Assembly: GCA_910585905.1 (NCBI GenBank) | Contig: CAJUID010000001.1 | Location: forward strand, 1-64,000 | Direction: 5' to 3' | Source of the DNA: an uncultured Lachnospiraceae bacterium | GTDB lineage: Bacteria; Bacillota; Clostridia; Lachnospirales; Lachnospiraceae | DNA: 64,000 bases | In this document: piece by piece, positions 8,593 through 17,172 of the stretch | Layout: each line of letters starts with the position of its first letter | Numbering within the stretch: the first letter of the stretch is position 1 | Made by a program: the position numbers and the translations under genes | Notes under the pieces: model-generated | The model's database searches: none | Told to the model about the DNA's origin: nothing | The model's input: the letters and a program-made list of their open reading frames with translations, nothing else

Positions 8593-9261
8593 ATGAAAAA
8601 AATATTGGTTGTAGAGGATGACTGGAATTTAAACCTTGGAATTTGCCATGCATTAGTAAAGCAGGGATATGAAACAATTGCTGCCCATTCTCTTAGTGAA
8701 GCAGATACCTTCTATTCCCAAAATAATACGGATATGATTTTACTAGATGTAAATTTGCCGGATGGAGAAGGCTTTTCCTTTTGCAGAAAGGTAAAAGAAA
8801 AACAACAGATACCTATACTATTTCTCACAGCAAGAGATTTAGAAGAAGATGCACTGGAAGGATATGACGCCGGGGCGGACGACTATATCACAAAACCCTT
8901 TTCCATCAAGGTTCTACTCAAAAAAATGGATGTTATGTTCCGAAGAGAACACAGCGAAAAACCTGCTATTTTTCAGGATGGCTATTTGATGGTCGATTTT
9001 GACAGAGCCAAGGTAGAAGTTTCTGGAACAGAATGCTTGCTAACGCCTACAGAATTTCGTTTGCTCCGGCAATTAATTGATCACAAAGGGCAGCTATTAA
9101 CCTATTCCGTCTTGCTTGACCGCTTATGGGACCAAAATGGGCAATTTGTTGATAAACATACACTTGCGGTCAATGTAAATCGTCTGCGTGGAAAAATAGA
9201 AAACGAAGAACACAAATATATATCAAATGTATATGGGATGGGATATCAATGGCTTGGATAA
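8593..9261 (+). CDS. OmpR-family response regulator
   Basis: The 222-residue protein has a receiver domain with acidic pocket VVEDD, phospho-acceptor Asp52 in LLDVNLPDG, Thr in FLTARD and Lys in ITKPF, then a winged-helix DNA-binding domain ending VYGMGYQWLG. ATG at 8593 has GGAGG six bases upstream. It overlaps the kinase gene by 13 nt. In related Firmicutes this type of regulator with a short intramembrane-type kinase controls an ABC/FtsX peptide-antibiotic transporter; such a transporter is present at 30.2-33.4 kb but not adjacent, so a link is inference. Confidence 0.92.
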   Translation: MKKILVVEDDWNLNLGICHALVKQGYETIAAHSLSEADTFYSQNNTDMILLDVNLPDGEGFSFCRKVKEKQQIPILFLTARDLEEDALEGYDAGADDYITKPFSIKVLLKKMDVMFRREHSEKPAIFQDGYLMVDFDRAKVEVSGTECLLTPTEFRLLRQLIDHKGQLLTYSVLLDRLWDQNGQFVDKHTLAVNVNRLRGKIENEEHKYISNVYGMGYQWLG

Positions 9262-10172
9262 TTATATGGACAGCTTGTACGGGCATAGCAGTTATTTTTC
9301 TGCTTTGGAAACTATGGTATTTCAAAAGGGAAGTCTATGATTATACTGAACAGCTGGAACAATGGCTGGATGATATTATTTCAGATAAGGAAATCACACA
9401 GGTAGATGAGGATACCCTTCAAAGCAAAATTAGTGAAAAAATAAACCGTATTAACCGTATCTTTCAACGAAAAAAGGAAGAAACACTAAAAGAAAAGAAA
9501 TCGATCCAAGAAATTATTTCCGATATTTCCCATCAGACAAAAACACCAATTGCCAATATGAAGCTTTATCTTGAACTTTTAAAAGAGGAACCAATATCGG
9601 AAAAAGGAACTATATTTATTGAAAACTTAGAATCCCAGACTGACCGGCTAAACTTTCTTTTTCAAAGCATGGTAAAAATGTCACGGATGGAAACCGGAAT
9701 CATCAAAATCCAACAGGGGCAGGCAAACTTATCCGAAACACTTGGAAAAGCAGTAGCAGCAATTGTTCCGAAAGCAGAAAAAAAACAGATTCAGCTATTT
9801 GTACAGTGCGGGGAAGACATTTTAATCAACCATGATAAAAAATGGACAGCAGAGGCTATTTTTAACATTCTTGATAATGCCGTAAAATATACCAATGCAG
9901 GAGGGAATATAAAAATCACCGTGACTGTCCTTGAAATATACACCAGAATCAGTATTCAGGATTCTGGGAAAGGAATTGCCATAGAGCGGCAGGCTGAAAT
10001 ATTTCAACGGTTTTACAGAGAACCAGAAGTGCATGATCAAGAGGGAATCGGAATTGGATTATATCTTGCCCGAAAGATTATTGAACTGCAAAATGGTTAT
10101 ATTGAGGTGCGTTCTCAAAAAAATCATGGCTCCAATTTTCAAATCTATCTATTAAATGAATTTTCACAGTAG
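9249..10172 (+). CDS. Sensor histidine kinase, short membrane type
   Basis: The 307-residue protein has one clear membrane helix at residues 2-20 and no sizeable extracellular domain, a coiled linker (about 30-85), a dimerisation/phospho-acceptor helix with His95 in SDISHQTKTP, and an ATPase domain with N box FNILDNAVKY, G1 DSGKGI and G2 GIGIGLYLAR. It should phosphorylate the regulator encoded just upstream. Kinases without a sensing domain often rely on a transporter for signal detection. It is followed by a structured intergenic repeat rather than a partner gene. Confidence 0.9.
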   Translation: MAWIIIWTACTGIAVIFLLWKLWYFKREVYDYTEQLEQWLDDIISDKEITQVDEDTLQSKISEKINRINRIFQRKKEETLKEKKSIQEIISDISHQTKTPIANMKLYLELLKEEPISEKGTIFIENLESQTDRLNFLFQSMVKMSRMETGIIKIQQGQANLSETLGKAVAAIVPKAEKKQIQLFVQCGEDILINHDKKWTAEAIFNILDNAVKYTNAGGNIKITVTVLEIYTRISIQDSGKGIAIERQAEIFQRFYREPEVHDQEGIGIGLYLARKIIELQNGYIEVRSQKNHGSNFQIYLLNEFSQ

Positions 10173-10181
10173 ACACATACA

Positions 10182-10330
10182 GTCAAATACCCCGCTGCAG
10201 AGCAACGGGGCATGACTTAGCTTCTCTAAAGGAACCATTCGGTTCCTTGGCAACATCCGCCCCAAGTGCAAAGGAACTTTCCGTTCCCTGCAAGCATTGC
10301 GTTTGGCCCGTTGCTTACGCGAGAATAAAA
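10182..10330 (+). repeat. Dispersed structured repeat, copy A (full)
   Basis: A CCCCG-hairpin module (ACCCCGCTGCAGAGCAACGGGG, stem CCCCGYTGC/GCAACGGGG, 10,188-10,208) is followed by the core CAAGTGCAAAGGAAC...GCGAGAATAA at 10,263-10,328. The core can fold as TGCAA(a)GGAAC/GTTCC(c)TGCA followed by a GCGT/ACGC stem. Related copies lie at 26,552, 33,733 and 41,225, all on the same strand. Confidence 0.85.
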
Positions 10331-10388
10331 ATCGACCGTGAATAGCGACAATTGATAAAAAAATCATCAAAGATAATCACACTCGCTC

Positions 10389-10417
10389 TTGAAAGAATGG
10401 CAAAAATTCGTTATACT
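10389..10417 (+). promoter_or_regulatory. SigA-type promoter
   Basis: TTGAAA (10389-10394), a 17-base spacer and TATACT (10412-10417) lie about 90 bases before the start of the unknown gene at 10,507. The long 5-prime untranslated stretch carries no riboswitch I recognise. Confidence 0.7.
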
Positions 10418-10506
10418 AATATAAGGTAATGACAAATTTCTGTCAGCTCGCGGCAAAAATAAAAATATTCCGGACACAACTGTCTCGGATAGCAAGGAGG
10501 TATATG

Positions 10507-11058
10507 ATGAGTAAAAATAAAAGCTTTTCACTTTTGAACCAGCGGGAAATCGACACGTTAGTAAAGTTTCTTACCGAATCAAAAAATACAGTTAACAGTG
10601 ATGTAATGAGCCAGAACAGCATTGATAAATTGATTCGTCTGTTTCAAACAGATAAGGATCGTTTGTCATTAAGTTCTTTTCTGTCTTTCCAGGATTCTCA
10701 AGCAATTGTTTTGAAAAATCTTCCATTCAGGAATGACATCAGCGAATTGTGTGAACTGCGTTGCAGTATCAATGATGACACACATTTTGCCGAATTATCT
10801 ATTTACAATACTGTAACGGAAGAGATTCATAATCTTACACCAAATACATTTGATGAAGGCAGCACTGCTGACTGGGGCCTTTCTATTCCGCCGTCCTATT
10901 TCAGCCAGATTGCACACTGCCTGTCACTGAAATACACTCAAGCTACATATGATTTTGTTTGCAGTACCTTTGCAAAACATAATTTCGGTTCTGAAAACCA
11001 CATTATTCCTGAAATTTACCTGCCTGAAAATCAGGTTCTTTTGGAATCTATTATGTAA
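10507..11058 (+). CDS. Uncharacterised protein, 183 aa
   Basis: I do not recognise this protein. It is soluble-looking with no signal peptide or membrane segment. The N-terminus, SLLNQREIDTLVKFL, resembles the short EIDALL-type motif with which FliM-class motor-switch proteins bind CheY-P, but the rest does not look like FliM, CheC or FliN, and the likeness could be chance. The C-terminal half is mixed alpha/beta with two Cys (ELCELRC). AGGAGG precedes tandem ATGs at 10,504 and 10,507; the second has the better spacing. It has its own promoter and a strong terminator, so it is monocistronic. Confidence 0.6.
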   Translation: MSKNKSFSLLNQREIDTLVKFLTESKNTVNSDVMSQNSIDKLIRLFQTDKDRLSLSSFLSFQDSQAIVLKNLPFRNDISELCELRCSINDDTHFAELSIYNTVTEEIHNLTPNTFDEGSTADWGLSIPPSYFSQIAHCLSLKYTQATYDFVCSTFAKHNFGSENHIIPEIYLPENQVLLESIM

Positions 11059-11074
11059 TTGATAAAAATATTTT

Positions 11075-11115
11075 ACCCCCGGCATTTCCATGTAACATGC
11101 CGGGGGTATTTTTAA
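11075..11115. terminator. Bidirectional terminator between convergent genes
   Basis: TACCCCCGGCAT (11,075-11,086) and ATGCCGGGGGTA (11,097-11,108) form a perfect 12-bp stem with T-rich runs on both sides, serving the unknown gene (+) and valS (-). Confidence 0.85.
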
Positions 11116-11153
11116 TAGATTACCTTAGATGGATTTCCTATAGAGCAGACACC

Positions 11154-13799
11154 CTATCTTTCCAAAGCTGCCAGCTCTTCCTCCACTTTTGCCATCATAC
11201 TGCTGTATTTCGCAAGCTTTTCCTTCTCTTCTGCAATTTTCGCTTCAGGTGCCTTACTGATAAATTTCTCATTGCCTAACATCCCGTTGACACGCTTTAA
11301 CTCACCCTCAAGGCGTTTCTTTTCTTTTGTCAAGCGTTCCCGCTCTTTCTCAAAGTCAATCAGATCGACAAGCGGCATATAAATAGTTGCCTTATCAATC
11401 ACAACAGATACCGCATTGTCTTCAATCCCCGTCTTATCTGTCTGTACCACTACCTCAGATGCAAATATCATATGGCGGTAAGAATCCTCCAATTGTTTCA
11501 GCGTATCACAAGTTTCCCCATCATCTGCTACAAGGTATACCTTTGCCTTGCGGGAAGGCGCTACATTCATCTCTGTGCGCAGATTACGGATTCCACGGAT
11601 TAGATTCTTCATCAGTTCTGCCTTCTGCTCTGCCCTAGTATCGCTCCACTCTGCCTTATATTCCGGCCAGCTTGAGATCATAATAGACTCTTCTTCGGAC
11701 TGCAATGTGCAGAAAATTTCCTCCGTAATAAACGGCATATATGGATGAAGCAATTTTAACGAATCAATCAATACTGTTTTCAACGTCCAGAATGCAGCAT
11801 TTGCAGATACCTTATTCTCCTCCTTCTGGAAGAGTCTTGGCTTGACAAGTTCAATATACCAGTCACAAAATTCTGTCCAAATAAAATCATTAATCTTCTG
11901 AACCGCAATTCCCAGCTCATATTTTTCCATATTTTCTGTAACTTCTTTTGCCAGTGTATTGACTGCTGACAATATCCAACGGTCAATTACTTCTAATTCC
12001 TGCTCAGCCGGTTTTGAGATCACAGCATCCCCTAAATGCATCATAATAAAACGTGACGCATTCCAGACCTTATTGGCAAAGTTGCGGCTTGCCTCAACAC
12101 GCTCCCAGTAAAAACGCATATCGTTCCCCGGCGCATTTCCTGTCACCAGGGTAAAGCGAAGTGCATCCGCACCATATTTTTCAATAACTTCCAGCGGGTC
12201 AATACCATTTCCAAGTGATTTACTCATTTTTCGGCCCTGCGAATCACGTACCAGACCATGAATCAAAACCGTATCAAATGGAACCTTCCCCATATGCTCC
12301 AATCCTGAAAACATCATTCGGATTACCCAGAAGAAAATAATGTCATAACCTGTCACCAATGTACTAGTTGGATAAAAATAATCTAATTCTTCCGTCTTCT
12401 CCGGCCAGCCAAGCGTTGAGAACGGCCAGAGGGCAGAGGAAAACCATGTATCGAGCGTATCTGGGTCCTGGCGCATCTTTTTGCCGCATTTTGGGCAAAC
12501 GACACTTTCCTCTTTTGTTACTACCATCTCCCCGCAGCCATCACAATAAAATGCCGGAATCTGATGCCCCCACCAAAGCTGTCTGGAAATACACCAGTCG
12601 CGGATTCCCTCCAGCCAGTGATAGTATGTCTTGTCAAAATGAGGCGGCACAAACTTGGTATCCCCTTTTTTCACAGCCTCTATTGCCGGCTTTGCCAAAT
12701 CTTCCATCTTAACAAACCACTGTTTTGACACACGCGGCTCTACCGTTGTACCACAGCGGTAACAAGTCCCTACATTATGGCTGTGAGGCTCTACTTTTAG
12801 CAATGCCCCTTCTGCCTCCAAGTCCGCTACTACTGCTTTCCGCGCCTCATAGCGATCCATCCCCGCGTATTTCGGATAATCCTCCACAATCTTTGCATCT
12901 TCTGTCAGGACATTAATAATCTCCAGATTATGGCGCAGCCCTACCTCAAAATCATTTGGGTCATGGGCTGGGGTAATCTTTACCACACCAGTCCCAAATT
13001 CCATATCAACATAGTCATCTGCAACAATCGGAATCTGGCGGTGTACAAGCGGCAAATCTAATGTCTTCCCTATCATATCTTTATAGCGGTCATCTTTTGG
13101 ATTGACAGCCACAGCAGTATCTCCCAAAAGAGTCTCTGGACGCGTAGTTGCTAAGTCAATATGCCCTGTGCCATCCGTCGTCTTATAACGCAGATGCCAA
13201 AAAGAACCAGCCTGATCTTCGTACTCCACCTCAGCGTCTGAAATCGAAGTCAGACAATGTGGGCACCAGTTAATAATGCGCTCTCCTCGATAGATTAAGT
13301 CCTTGTTATATAATTTTACAAAAACTTCCTTTACCGCCCGATTGCAGCCCTCATCCATCGTAAACCGTTCCCTGTCCCAATCGCAGGAGGAACCGATTTT
13401 CTTTAACTGCTCCACGATACGTCCGCCATACTGCTTCTTCCAGTCCCAAACATGCTCCAAAAACTTTTCTCTTCCAATCTCTTCCTTAGAAATTCCCTGC
13501 TCTTTTAATTTCTCTACTACCTTTGCTTCTGTGGCAATTGATGCATGGTCTGTCCCCGGCACCCAAAGTGCCTCATACCCCTGCATCCGCTTAAAACGGA
13601 TTAGTATATCCTGCAGTGTATTATCCAGAGCGTGCCCCATATGAAGCTGCCCTGTAATATTTGGCGGCGGCATCACAATAGTAAACGGCTTCCTATCCTG
13701 GTTTACTTCCGCATGAAAATATTTCCGCTCCTGCCACTTATCATAAGTTCTTTTCTCAATGTCCGCAGGATTATAATTTTTCTCTAACTCTTTTGCCAT
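11154..13799 (-). CDS. valS: Valyl-tRNA synthetase
   Basis: This 881-residue class I synthetase joins valine to tRNA-Val. The signatures are PPPNITGQLHMGH (HMGH at residues 53-56) and GRKMSKSLGN near residue 522; the large editing domain lies between them (for example the TTRPETLLGDTAVAV block). A zinc-like knuckle CDGCGE...CPKCGKK follows the catalytic insert, and the C-terminal 70 residues are the coiled-coil arm typical of ValRS (KERERLTKEKKRLEGELKR). Length is normal. GGACGAGG lies three bases before the ATG. Its expression should be controlled by the T-box leader upstream. Confidence 0.98.
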   Translation of the reverse strand: MAKELEKNYNPADIEKRTYDKWQERKYFHAEVNQDRKPFTIVMPPPNITGQLHMGHALDNTLQDILIRFKRMQGYEALWVPGTDHASIATEAKVVEKLKEQGISKEEIGREKFLEHVWDWKKQYGGRIVEQLKKIGSSCDWDRERFTMDEGCNRAVKEVFVKLYNKDLIYRGERIINWCPHCLTSISDAEVEYEDQAGSFWHLRYKTTDGTGHIDLATTRPETLLGDTAVAVNPKDDRYKDMIGKTLDLPLVHRQIPIVADDYVDMEFGTGVVKITPAHDPNDFEVGLRHNLEIINVLTEDAKIVEDYPKYAGMDRYEARKAVVADLEAEGALLKVEPHSHNVGTCYRCGTTVEPRVSKQWFVKMEDLAKPAIEAVKKGDTKFVPPHFDKTYYHWLEGIRDWCISRQLWWGHQIPAFYCDGCGEMVVTKEESVVCPKCGKKMRQDPDTLDTWFSSALWPFSTLGWPEKTEELDYFYPTSTLVTGYDIIFFWVIRMMFSGLEHMGKVPFDTVLIHGLVRDSQGRKMSKSLGNGIDPLEVIEKYGADALRFTLVTGNAPGNDMRFYWERVEASRNFANKVWNASRFIMMHLGDAVISKPAEQELEVIDRWILSAVNTLAKEVTENMEKYELGIAVQKINDFIWTEFCDWYIELVKPRLFQKEENKVSANAAFWTLKTVLIDSLKLLHPYMPFITEEIFCTLQSEEESIMISSWPEYKAEWSDTRAEQKAELMKNLIRGIRNLRTEMNVAPSRKAKVYLVADDGETCDTLKQLEDSYRHMIFASEVVVQTDKTGIEDNAVSVVIDKATIYMPLVDLIDFEKERERLTKEKKRLEGELKRVNGMLGNEKFISKAPEAKIAEEKEKLAKYSSMMAKVEEELAALER

Positions 13800-13996
13800 G
13801 ATCCTCGTCCTTTCTGCGTCTGCCTTGTTATTGGTTTCTATAGTTACCTATCACTCTCTTAAAATAGCTTTGCCATAATTCCACATAAAGCAACAGAATG
13901 ATTTTATTATTTATAAAAAACAAAAAGCCCTCTGCCTAACGGCAAAGGGCGAGTCAACGCGGTACCACCTTTGATTCCAACAGCCTTTATAAAAAA

Positions 13997-14019
13997 GGGC
14001 ACAGACTTCGCTTGTGCCC
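13997..14019 (-). repeat. Hairpin copy 2 inside the T-box leader, with U tract
   Basis: GGGCACA...TGTGCCC forms a 7-bp or longer stem and on the RNA strand is followed by six U residues, so it looks like an additional intrinsic terminator placed before the T-box antiterminator. It is nearly identical to the hairpin at 14,107-14,130. Confidence 0.75.
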
Positions 14020-14106
14020 TAGCAAAAATGCTAAAGAAACTTTAGTTCTTTGCATTTCTTGTTGATCCTCCACCACTTAACGAGAACTTTCCTATAAGTT
14101 TAAAAG

Positions 14107-14130
14107 GGGCACAGACTTCGGCTTGTGCTC
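14107..14130 (-). repeat. Hairpin copy 1 inside the T-box leader
   Basis: GGGCACAGACTTCGGCTTGT (plus strand) is repeated with one base fewer at 13,997. The RNA reads GAGCACAAGC-cgaa-GUCUGUGCCCC followed by UUUUA. The two copies are about 110 bases apart between Stem I and the antiterminator. Confidence 0.75.
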
Positions 14131-14275
14131 TAAAAAGCTGTCTCTCTCCATTGATAACGGGATGAACCGATATTTCTCAGAAGCTACCTTCCATGCCAAA
14201 CTACTTAAGCGGCCTTACAGCCCATGAACCGCTCTCTCTTCAAGCTTTGTACATGTACTCCTCTTCGTCATAGAA

Positions 14276-14632
14276 CTATGCAATCTTAGATTTTGCTGTC
14301 TCTACTAATGCTGCAAATCCTTCTGGATCACTAATTGCCATCTCAGAAAGCATCTTTCTGTTAATGTCAATCTCAGCTAACTTTAACCCATGCATAAATT
14401 TGCTGTAAGAAAGTCCGTTGAGACGTGCTGCTGCATTGATACGCGCAATCCATAACCTTCTAAACTGTCTCTTTCTTTCCTTTCTTCCAACAAAGGAAGA
14501 AGCAAGAGCCCTCATCACAGACTGTTTTGCTATTCTATACTGCTTAGATCTTGCTCCTCTGTAACCTTTCGCAAGCTTTAATACTCTATTATGTTTCTTT
14601 CTTGCATTTAAACCGCCTTTAACACGTGCCAT
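14276..14632 (-). CDS. rplT: 50S ribosomal protein L20
   Basis: The 118-residue product matches bacterial L20: basic N-terminal extension beginning MARVKGGLNARKKHNRVL, then KGYRGARSKQYRIAKQ and the RLWIARINAAARLNGLSYS block. It binds 23S rRNA early in large-subunit assembly. In Firmicutes L20 also represses its own operon by binding the leader RNA upstream of infC, which is compatible with the leader seen here. Last gene of infC-rpmI-rplT; the valS leader begins within a few bases of its stop codon. Confidence 0.98.
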   Translation of the reverse strand: MARVKGGLNARKKHNRVLKLAKGYRGARSKQYRIAKQSVMRALASSFVGRKERKRQFRRLWIARINAAARLNGLSYSKFMHGLKLAEIDINRKMLSEMAISDPEGFAALVETAKSKIA

Positions 14633-14650
14633 CTTTACTTTCCTCCTTTA

Positions 14651-14848
14651 TTATTTATATGGTATCAGCTTTCTTGCAACCTTTACATTTGTTGCATCCA
14701 TTTCTCTCTGCTTTCTCAGATTTCTTTTCCTTTTGGTAGATTTCTTATTTAAAATGTGGCTCTTATTTGCCTTCATTCTCATAATCTTACCTGATCCTGT
14801 AACCTTATAACGCTTTGCTGCCGCACGTTTTGTCTTCATTTTTGGCAT
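14651..14848 (-). CDS. rpmI: 50S ribosomal protein L35
   Basis: The 65-residue very basic protein begins MPKMKTKRAAAKRYKVTGSG and contains LNKKSTKRKRNLR, both typical of bL35. It is a structural part of the 50S subunit. GGAGG lies ahead of the ATG, and it sits 18 nt before rplT in the conserved infC-rpmI-rplT order. Confidence 0.98.
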   Translation of the reverse strand: MPKMKTKRAAAKRYKVTGSGKIMRMKANKSHILNKKSTKRKRNLRKQREMDATNVKVARKLIPYK

Positions 14849-14934
14849 AATATTTTCCTCCTTAATGTTTTGCTAATTTATCAGGAATAAACATCCCTCT
14901 GAAAGACTCACCTGTCTGTACAGGCAAAACTTTA

Positions 14935-15441
14935 CTAACGCTTTTCTGATAAGAACATAACCATGCTCCTGCCTTCCATCTTTGGCTTCTTATCGACTAC
15001 TGCAACATCCTCAAGCATCTCACAGAAACTGTCTAATATCTGCTTGCTGTAATTTACATGAGCCATCTCACGTCCGCGGAAACGGAGTGTAACTTTTACT
15101 TTGTCCCCTTTTGTCAGGAACTTTCTTGCCTGATTTGCCTTTGTGTTCAAATCATTCTTGTCAATATTTGGAGAAAGACGTACTTCCTTAACTTCCATCG
15201 TTCTCTGCTTTTTCTTTGCCTCTTTCTCTTTACGCGCAAGTTCATAACGGTACTTGCCGTAATCAATAATCTTACAGACCGGCGGCTTTGCAGTTGGAGC
15301 AATTTTAACCAAGTCAAGATCTGCTTCCCTCGCAAGTTTCATGGCATCCCTGGACGACATAATGCCTAACTGCTCTCCATCCTGGCCAATCACACGAACC
15401 TCTTTGTCTCTAATTCTTTCATTAATCATTAACTCGCTAAT
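14935..15441 (-). CDS. infC: Translation initiation factor IF-3, AUU start
   Basis: The product (168 residues) keeps initiator selection accurate on the 30S subunit. The N-terminal domain includes INERIRDKEVRVIG and ICKIIDYGKYRYE-type text; the C-terminal domain includes VRLSPNIDKND and VKVTLRFRGREMAH. I place the start at ATT (15,439-15,441): GGAGG (15,451-15,455) is nine bases from it but 21 bases from the ATG at 15,429, and infC genes classically use AUU, by which IF-3 limits its own synthesis. First gene of infC-rpmI-rplT. Confidence 0.95.
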   Translation of the reverse strand: MSELMINERIRDKEVRVIGQDGEQLGIMSSRDAMKLAREADLDLVKIAPTAKPPVCKIIDYGKYRYELARKEKEAKKKQRTMEVKEVRLSPNIDKNDLNTKANQARKFLTKGDKVKVTLRFRGREMAHVNYSKQILDSFCEMLEDVAVVDKKPKMEGRSMVMFLSEKR

Positions 15442-15455
15442 GGTAGTACACCTCC

Positions 15456-15700
15456 AAATTTCTTATCATTTTTTCATTTCCTTAGTTCCGCCATTGCAGA
15501 AGCCTGCCAGAAAAAATAGATTGTCACGATTCATGGTAAGAATACATCCACCAACATAAAAGAAAACGCGGACTACAGAATAATCCACGTTTATCGAAAT
15601 TACATTTATATAAATATATTCATCAATAAAAACCCAAGTCACTTATCTGTGCTAAGGTGAGAGTGGATAACTCTGCTTTGCTCTGGCTGCTCGCGCAACA
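15456..15700 (-). ncRNA. Probable L20-type leader of the infC operon with attenuator
   Basis: About 245 bases separate the promoter from infC. Near its end the RNA forms CGUGGAUUA-uucug-UAGUCCGCG (15,567-15,589, with two G-U pairs) followed by UUUUCUUUU, an intrinsic terminator before the coding region. A leader terminator regulated by L20 is established for this operon in Bacillus; that the same happens here is inference from position and structure. I did not reconstruct the L20-binding pseudoknot. Confidence 0.7.
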
Positions 15701-15706
15701 ATAGTA

Positions 15707-15735
15707 ACCATACCACAGTTATTGTAGTGTGTCAA
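15707..15735 (-). promoter_or_regulatory. SigA promoter of infC-rpmI-rplT
   Basis: Reading the minus strand, TTGACA (15,730-15,735), 17 bases, TATGGT (15,707-15,712). Confidence 0.75.
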
Positions 15736-15780
15736 GTATAAATTTCTTTGACTTTCTAACACGCAGCGACTACAGCGTTA

Positions 15781-17058
15781 CTATTCTTCCCTTACAATCT
15801 GATAGCTTTCCACAATTTTTAGAATTTCTTCCTTATTTTCTGGATTTTCCTTTAATATTGCATCTATACCCGCCACATAATCTTTCTTTACATTCTCATT
15901 GTACTCAATCCGGTCTCTTAAAATCTGGCGCTGCGCATTTAGTTTATGGCGGATTTCTACCATCTCCCGCTTATCTGCAATCGCCAATACCTGCCCAATC
16001 CAGATATCACAGTCCAGTACCTCCTGAGCCTTTAAGAAATCAATTAATTCATCACAATAAAAATTTAACTGTTCGGTATTTTCGCGGAACCTTCTTTCAT
16101 ATTCTTTGGCCCTGATATATTCATTCCAGTAACGCTCAAATTCAGCAGCATCCTCTACGCCGAATTTCTGCTTGTTGTAATCCAAAAGATTTAAGTTATT
16201 GACACATTTAATCTTTACTCTATTTAAAAGGCTGATTGCCTTGTCCATTTTACGCTCGGAAAGAGCCATATCACGGCGGTTCCGGTTTGATTCCAGGAAA
16301 ATAACAGTCGATGAAATGGCTGCCAGAAGGATTGTCCCAAGATAAGGAAGCGTCATATCCACATCAAGTGCGTAATAAATTGCCAAAAATAGTACAAACA
16401 GCGAAAGAATCAGGACAATTAATATCTTTGCCATCCCTTTTAACGAATTCTGTCTTTCTATTATCTCCTGCTTTTCTACGCGCAGCTTCTTCTTTTCCCC
16501 GTGCAGTTTATCTAGGTCTCCATCTAGGGCGCTCTGGTAAGCCTCCGCATCATACATCTTCTTTATCTCATCAACCAGCTCATTTTCGTACGGCTCAAAA
16601 CGGCGTATTACAGCATCCGAAATCGTCAGATTGCGGTTTTTATACTGATTCCGCTCCTTTGTCAATTTCACAATATTTCTGGCAGCATTTAACAGCCCTT
16701 TGCGCTCTTCCCCTTCCATCCGGTCAATTTTCTGAATATCCATCAGAGAATCCGTTACTTGCTGATATTCTCCCCGGATGCTTGCAATCTGGCGGTCTAC
16801 TTCCTGAATTGCCTGACAGCACTCCTTTACATAGCGCTTCTGGTCCTCTTTATGCGCCGGTTTTACAACCTCCGGCTGATACTCCTCACTGTCCAGGTTT
16901 CTTTCCTCCGCCTCAAATAAATCACTGGAACCTTGTAAAGATTTATTCTTTGCGGCCTTCTTCTGTTCCCGAAGCTCATCAAGACGCCTTCTGGCCTCCC
17001 TCTCCAGCCTTTCGTTTTCTTCTTGCTGCTGCTTCTTTCTTCTATTCCAAAATGCCAT
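15781..17058 (-). CDS. Coiled-coil membrane protein of a four-gene cluster
   Basis: I do not recognise a named family. The 425-residue protein begins with a highly charged coiled coil (residues 5-45), continues with a long predicted coiled coil (about 75-200), then has two adjacent membrane helices (about 212-232 and 238-255) and a second helical, charged C-terminal half. No signal peptide; both large halves are likely cytoplasmic, with a membrane hairpin between. ATG at 17,058 has GAGGAG four bases upstream. It is the last of four genes read in the same direction from 22.9 kb, which suggests it anchors a complex at the membrane. Function unknown. Confidence 0.75.
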   Translation of the reverse strand: MAFWNRRKKQQQEENERLEREARRRLDELREQKKAAKNKSLQGSSDLFEAEERNLDSEEYQPEVVKPAHKEDQKRYVKECCQAIQEVDRQIASIRGEYQQVTDSLMDIQKIDRMEGEERKGLLNAARNIVKLTKERNQYKNRNLTISDAVIRRFEPYENELVDEIKKMYDAEAYQSALDGDLDKLHGEKKKLRVEKQEIIERQNSLKGMAKILIVLILSLFVLFLAIYYALDVDMTLPYLGTILLAAISSTVIFLESNRNRRDMALSERKMDKAISLLNRVKIKCVNNLNLLDYNKQKFGVEDAAEFERYWNEYIRAKEYERRFRENTEQLNFYCDELIDFLKAQEVLDCDIWIGQVLAIADKREMVEIRHKLNAQRQILRDRIEYNENVKKDYVAGIDAILKENPENKEEILKIVESYQIVREE

Positions 17059-17172
17059 ACTTCTCCTCATTCCCGCAAGGCTGCCTATTTCCCTTGCTTT
17101 GCCACGTATATCCAGATTATTACCTTATCTATTAATCCTTCAAGATTAAACGAACAAAAGCAATGTTATCAT

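Larger units (their letters stand above)
13922..14271 (-). ncRNA. T-box riboswitch leader of valS
   Basis: On the minus strand the T-box sequence AAGGTGGTACCGCG is at 13,958-13,971, directly before a terminator stem (GCCCTTTGCC / GGCAGAGGGC then TTTTTG, 13,925-13,950). Stem I starts with AUGACG (14,266-14,271) pairing with CGUUAU (14,154-14,159), contains AGUA (14,256-14,259) on the 5-prime side of the specifier loop and the AG-rich bulge AGAGAGAG. Uncharged tRNA should stabilise the antiterminator and let valS be transcribed. Two near-identical hairpins lie in the middle of the leader. The specifier reads GUU or UUC depending on register. Confidence 0.93.

Noticed and set aside
16311..17135. 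Plus-strand frame of 274 codons opposite the coiled-coil membrane gene
   Set aside because: It is the antisense of a coiled-coil gene with charged codons, has no ribosome binding site and reads as Pro/Ser/Leu-rich shadow sequence.
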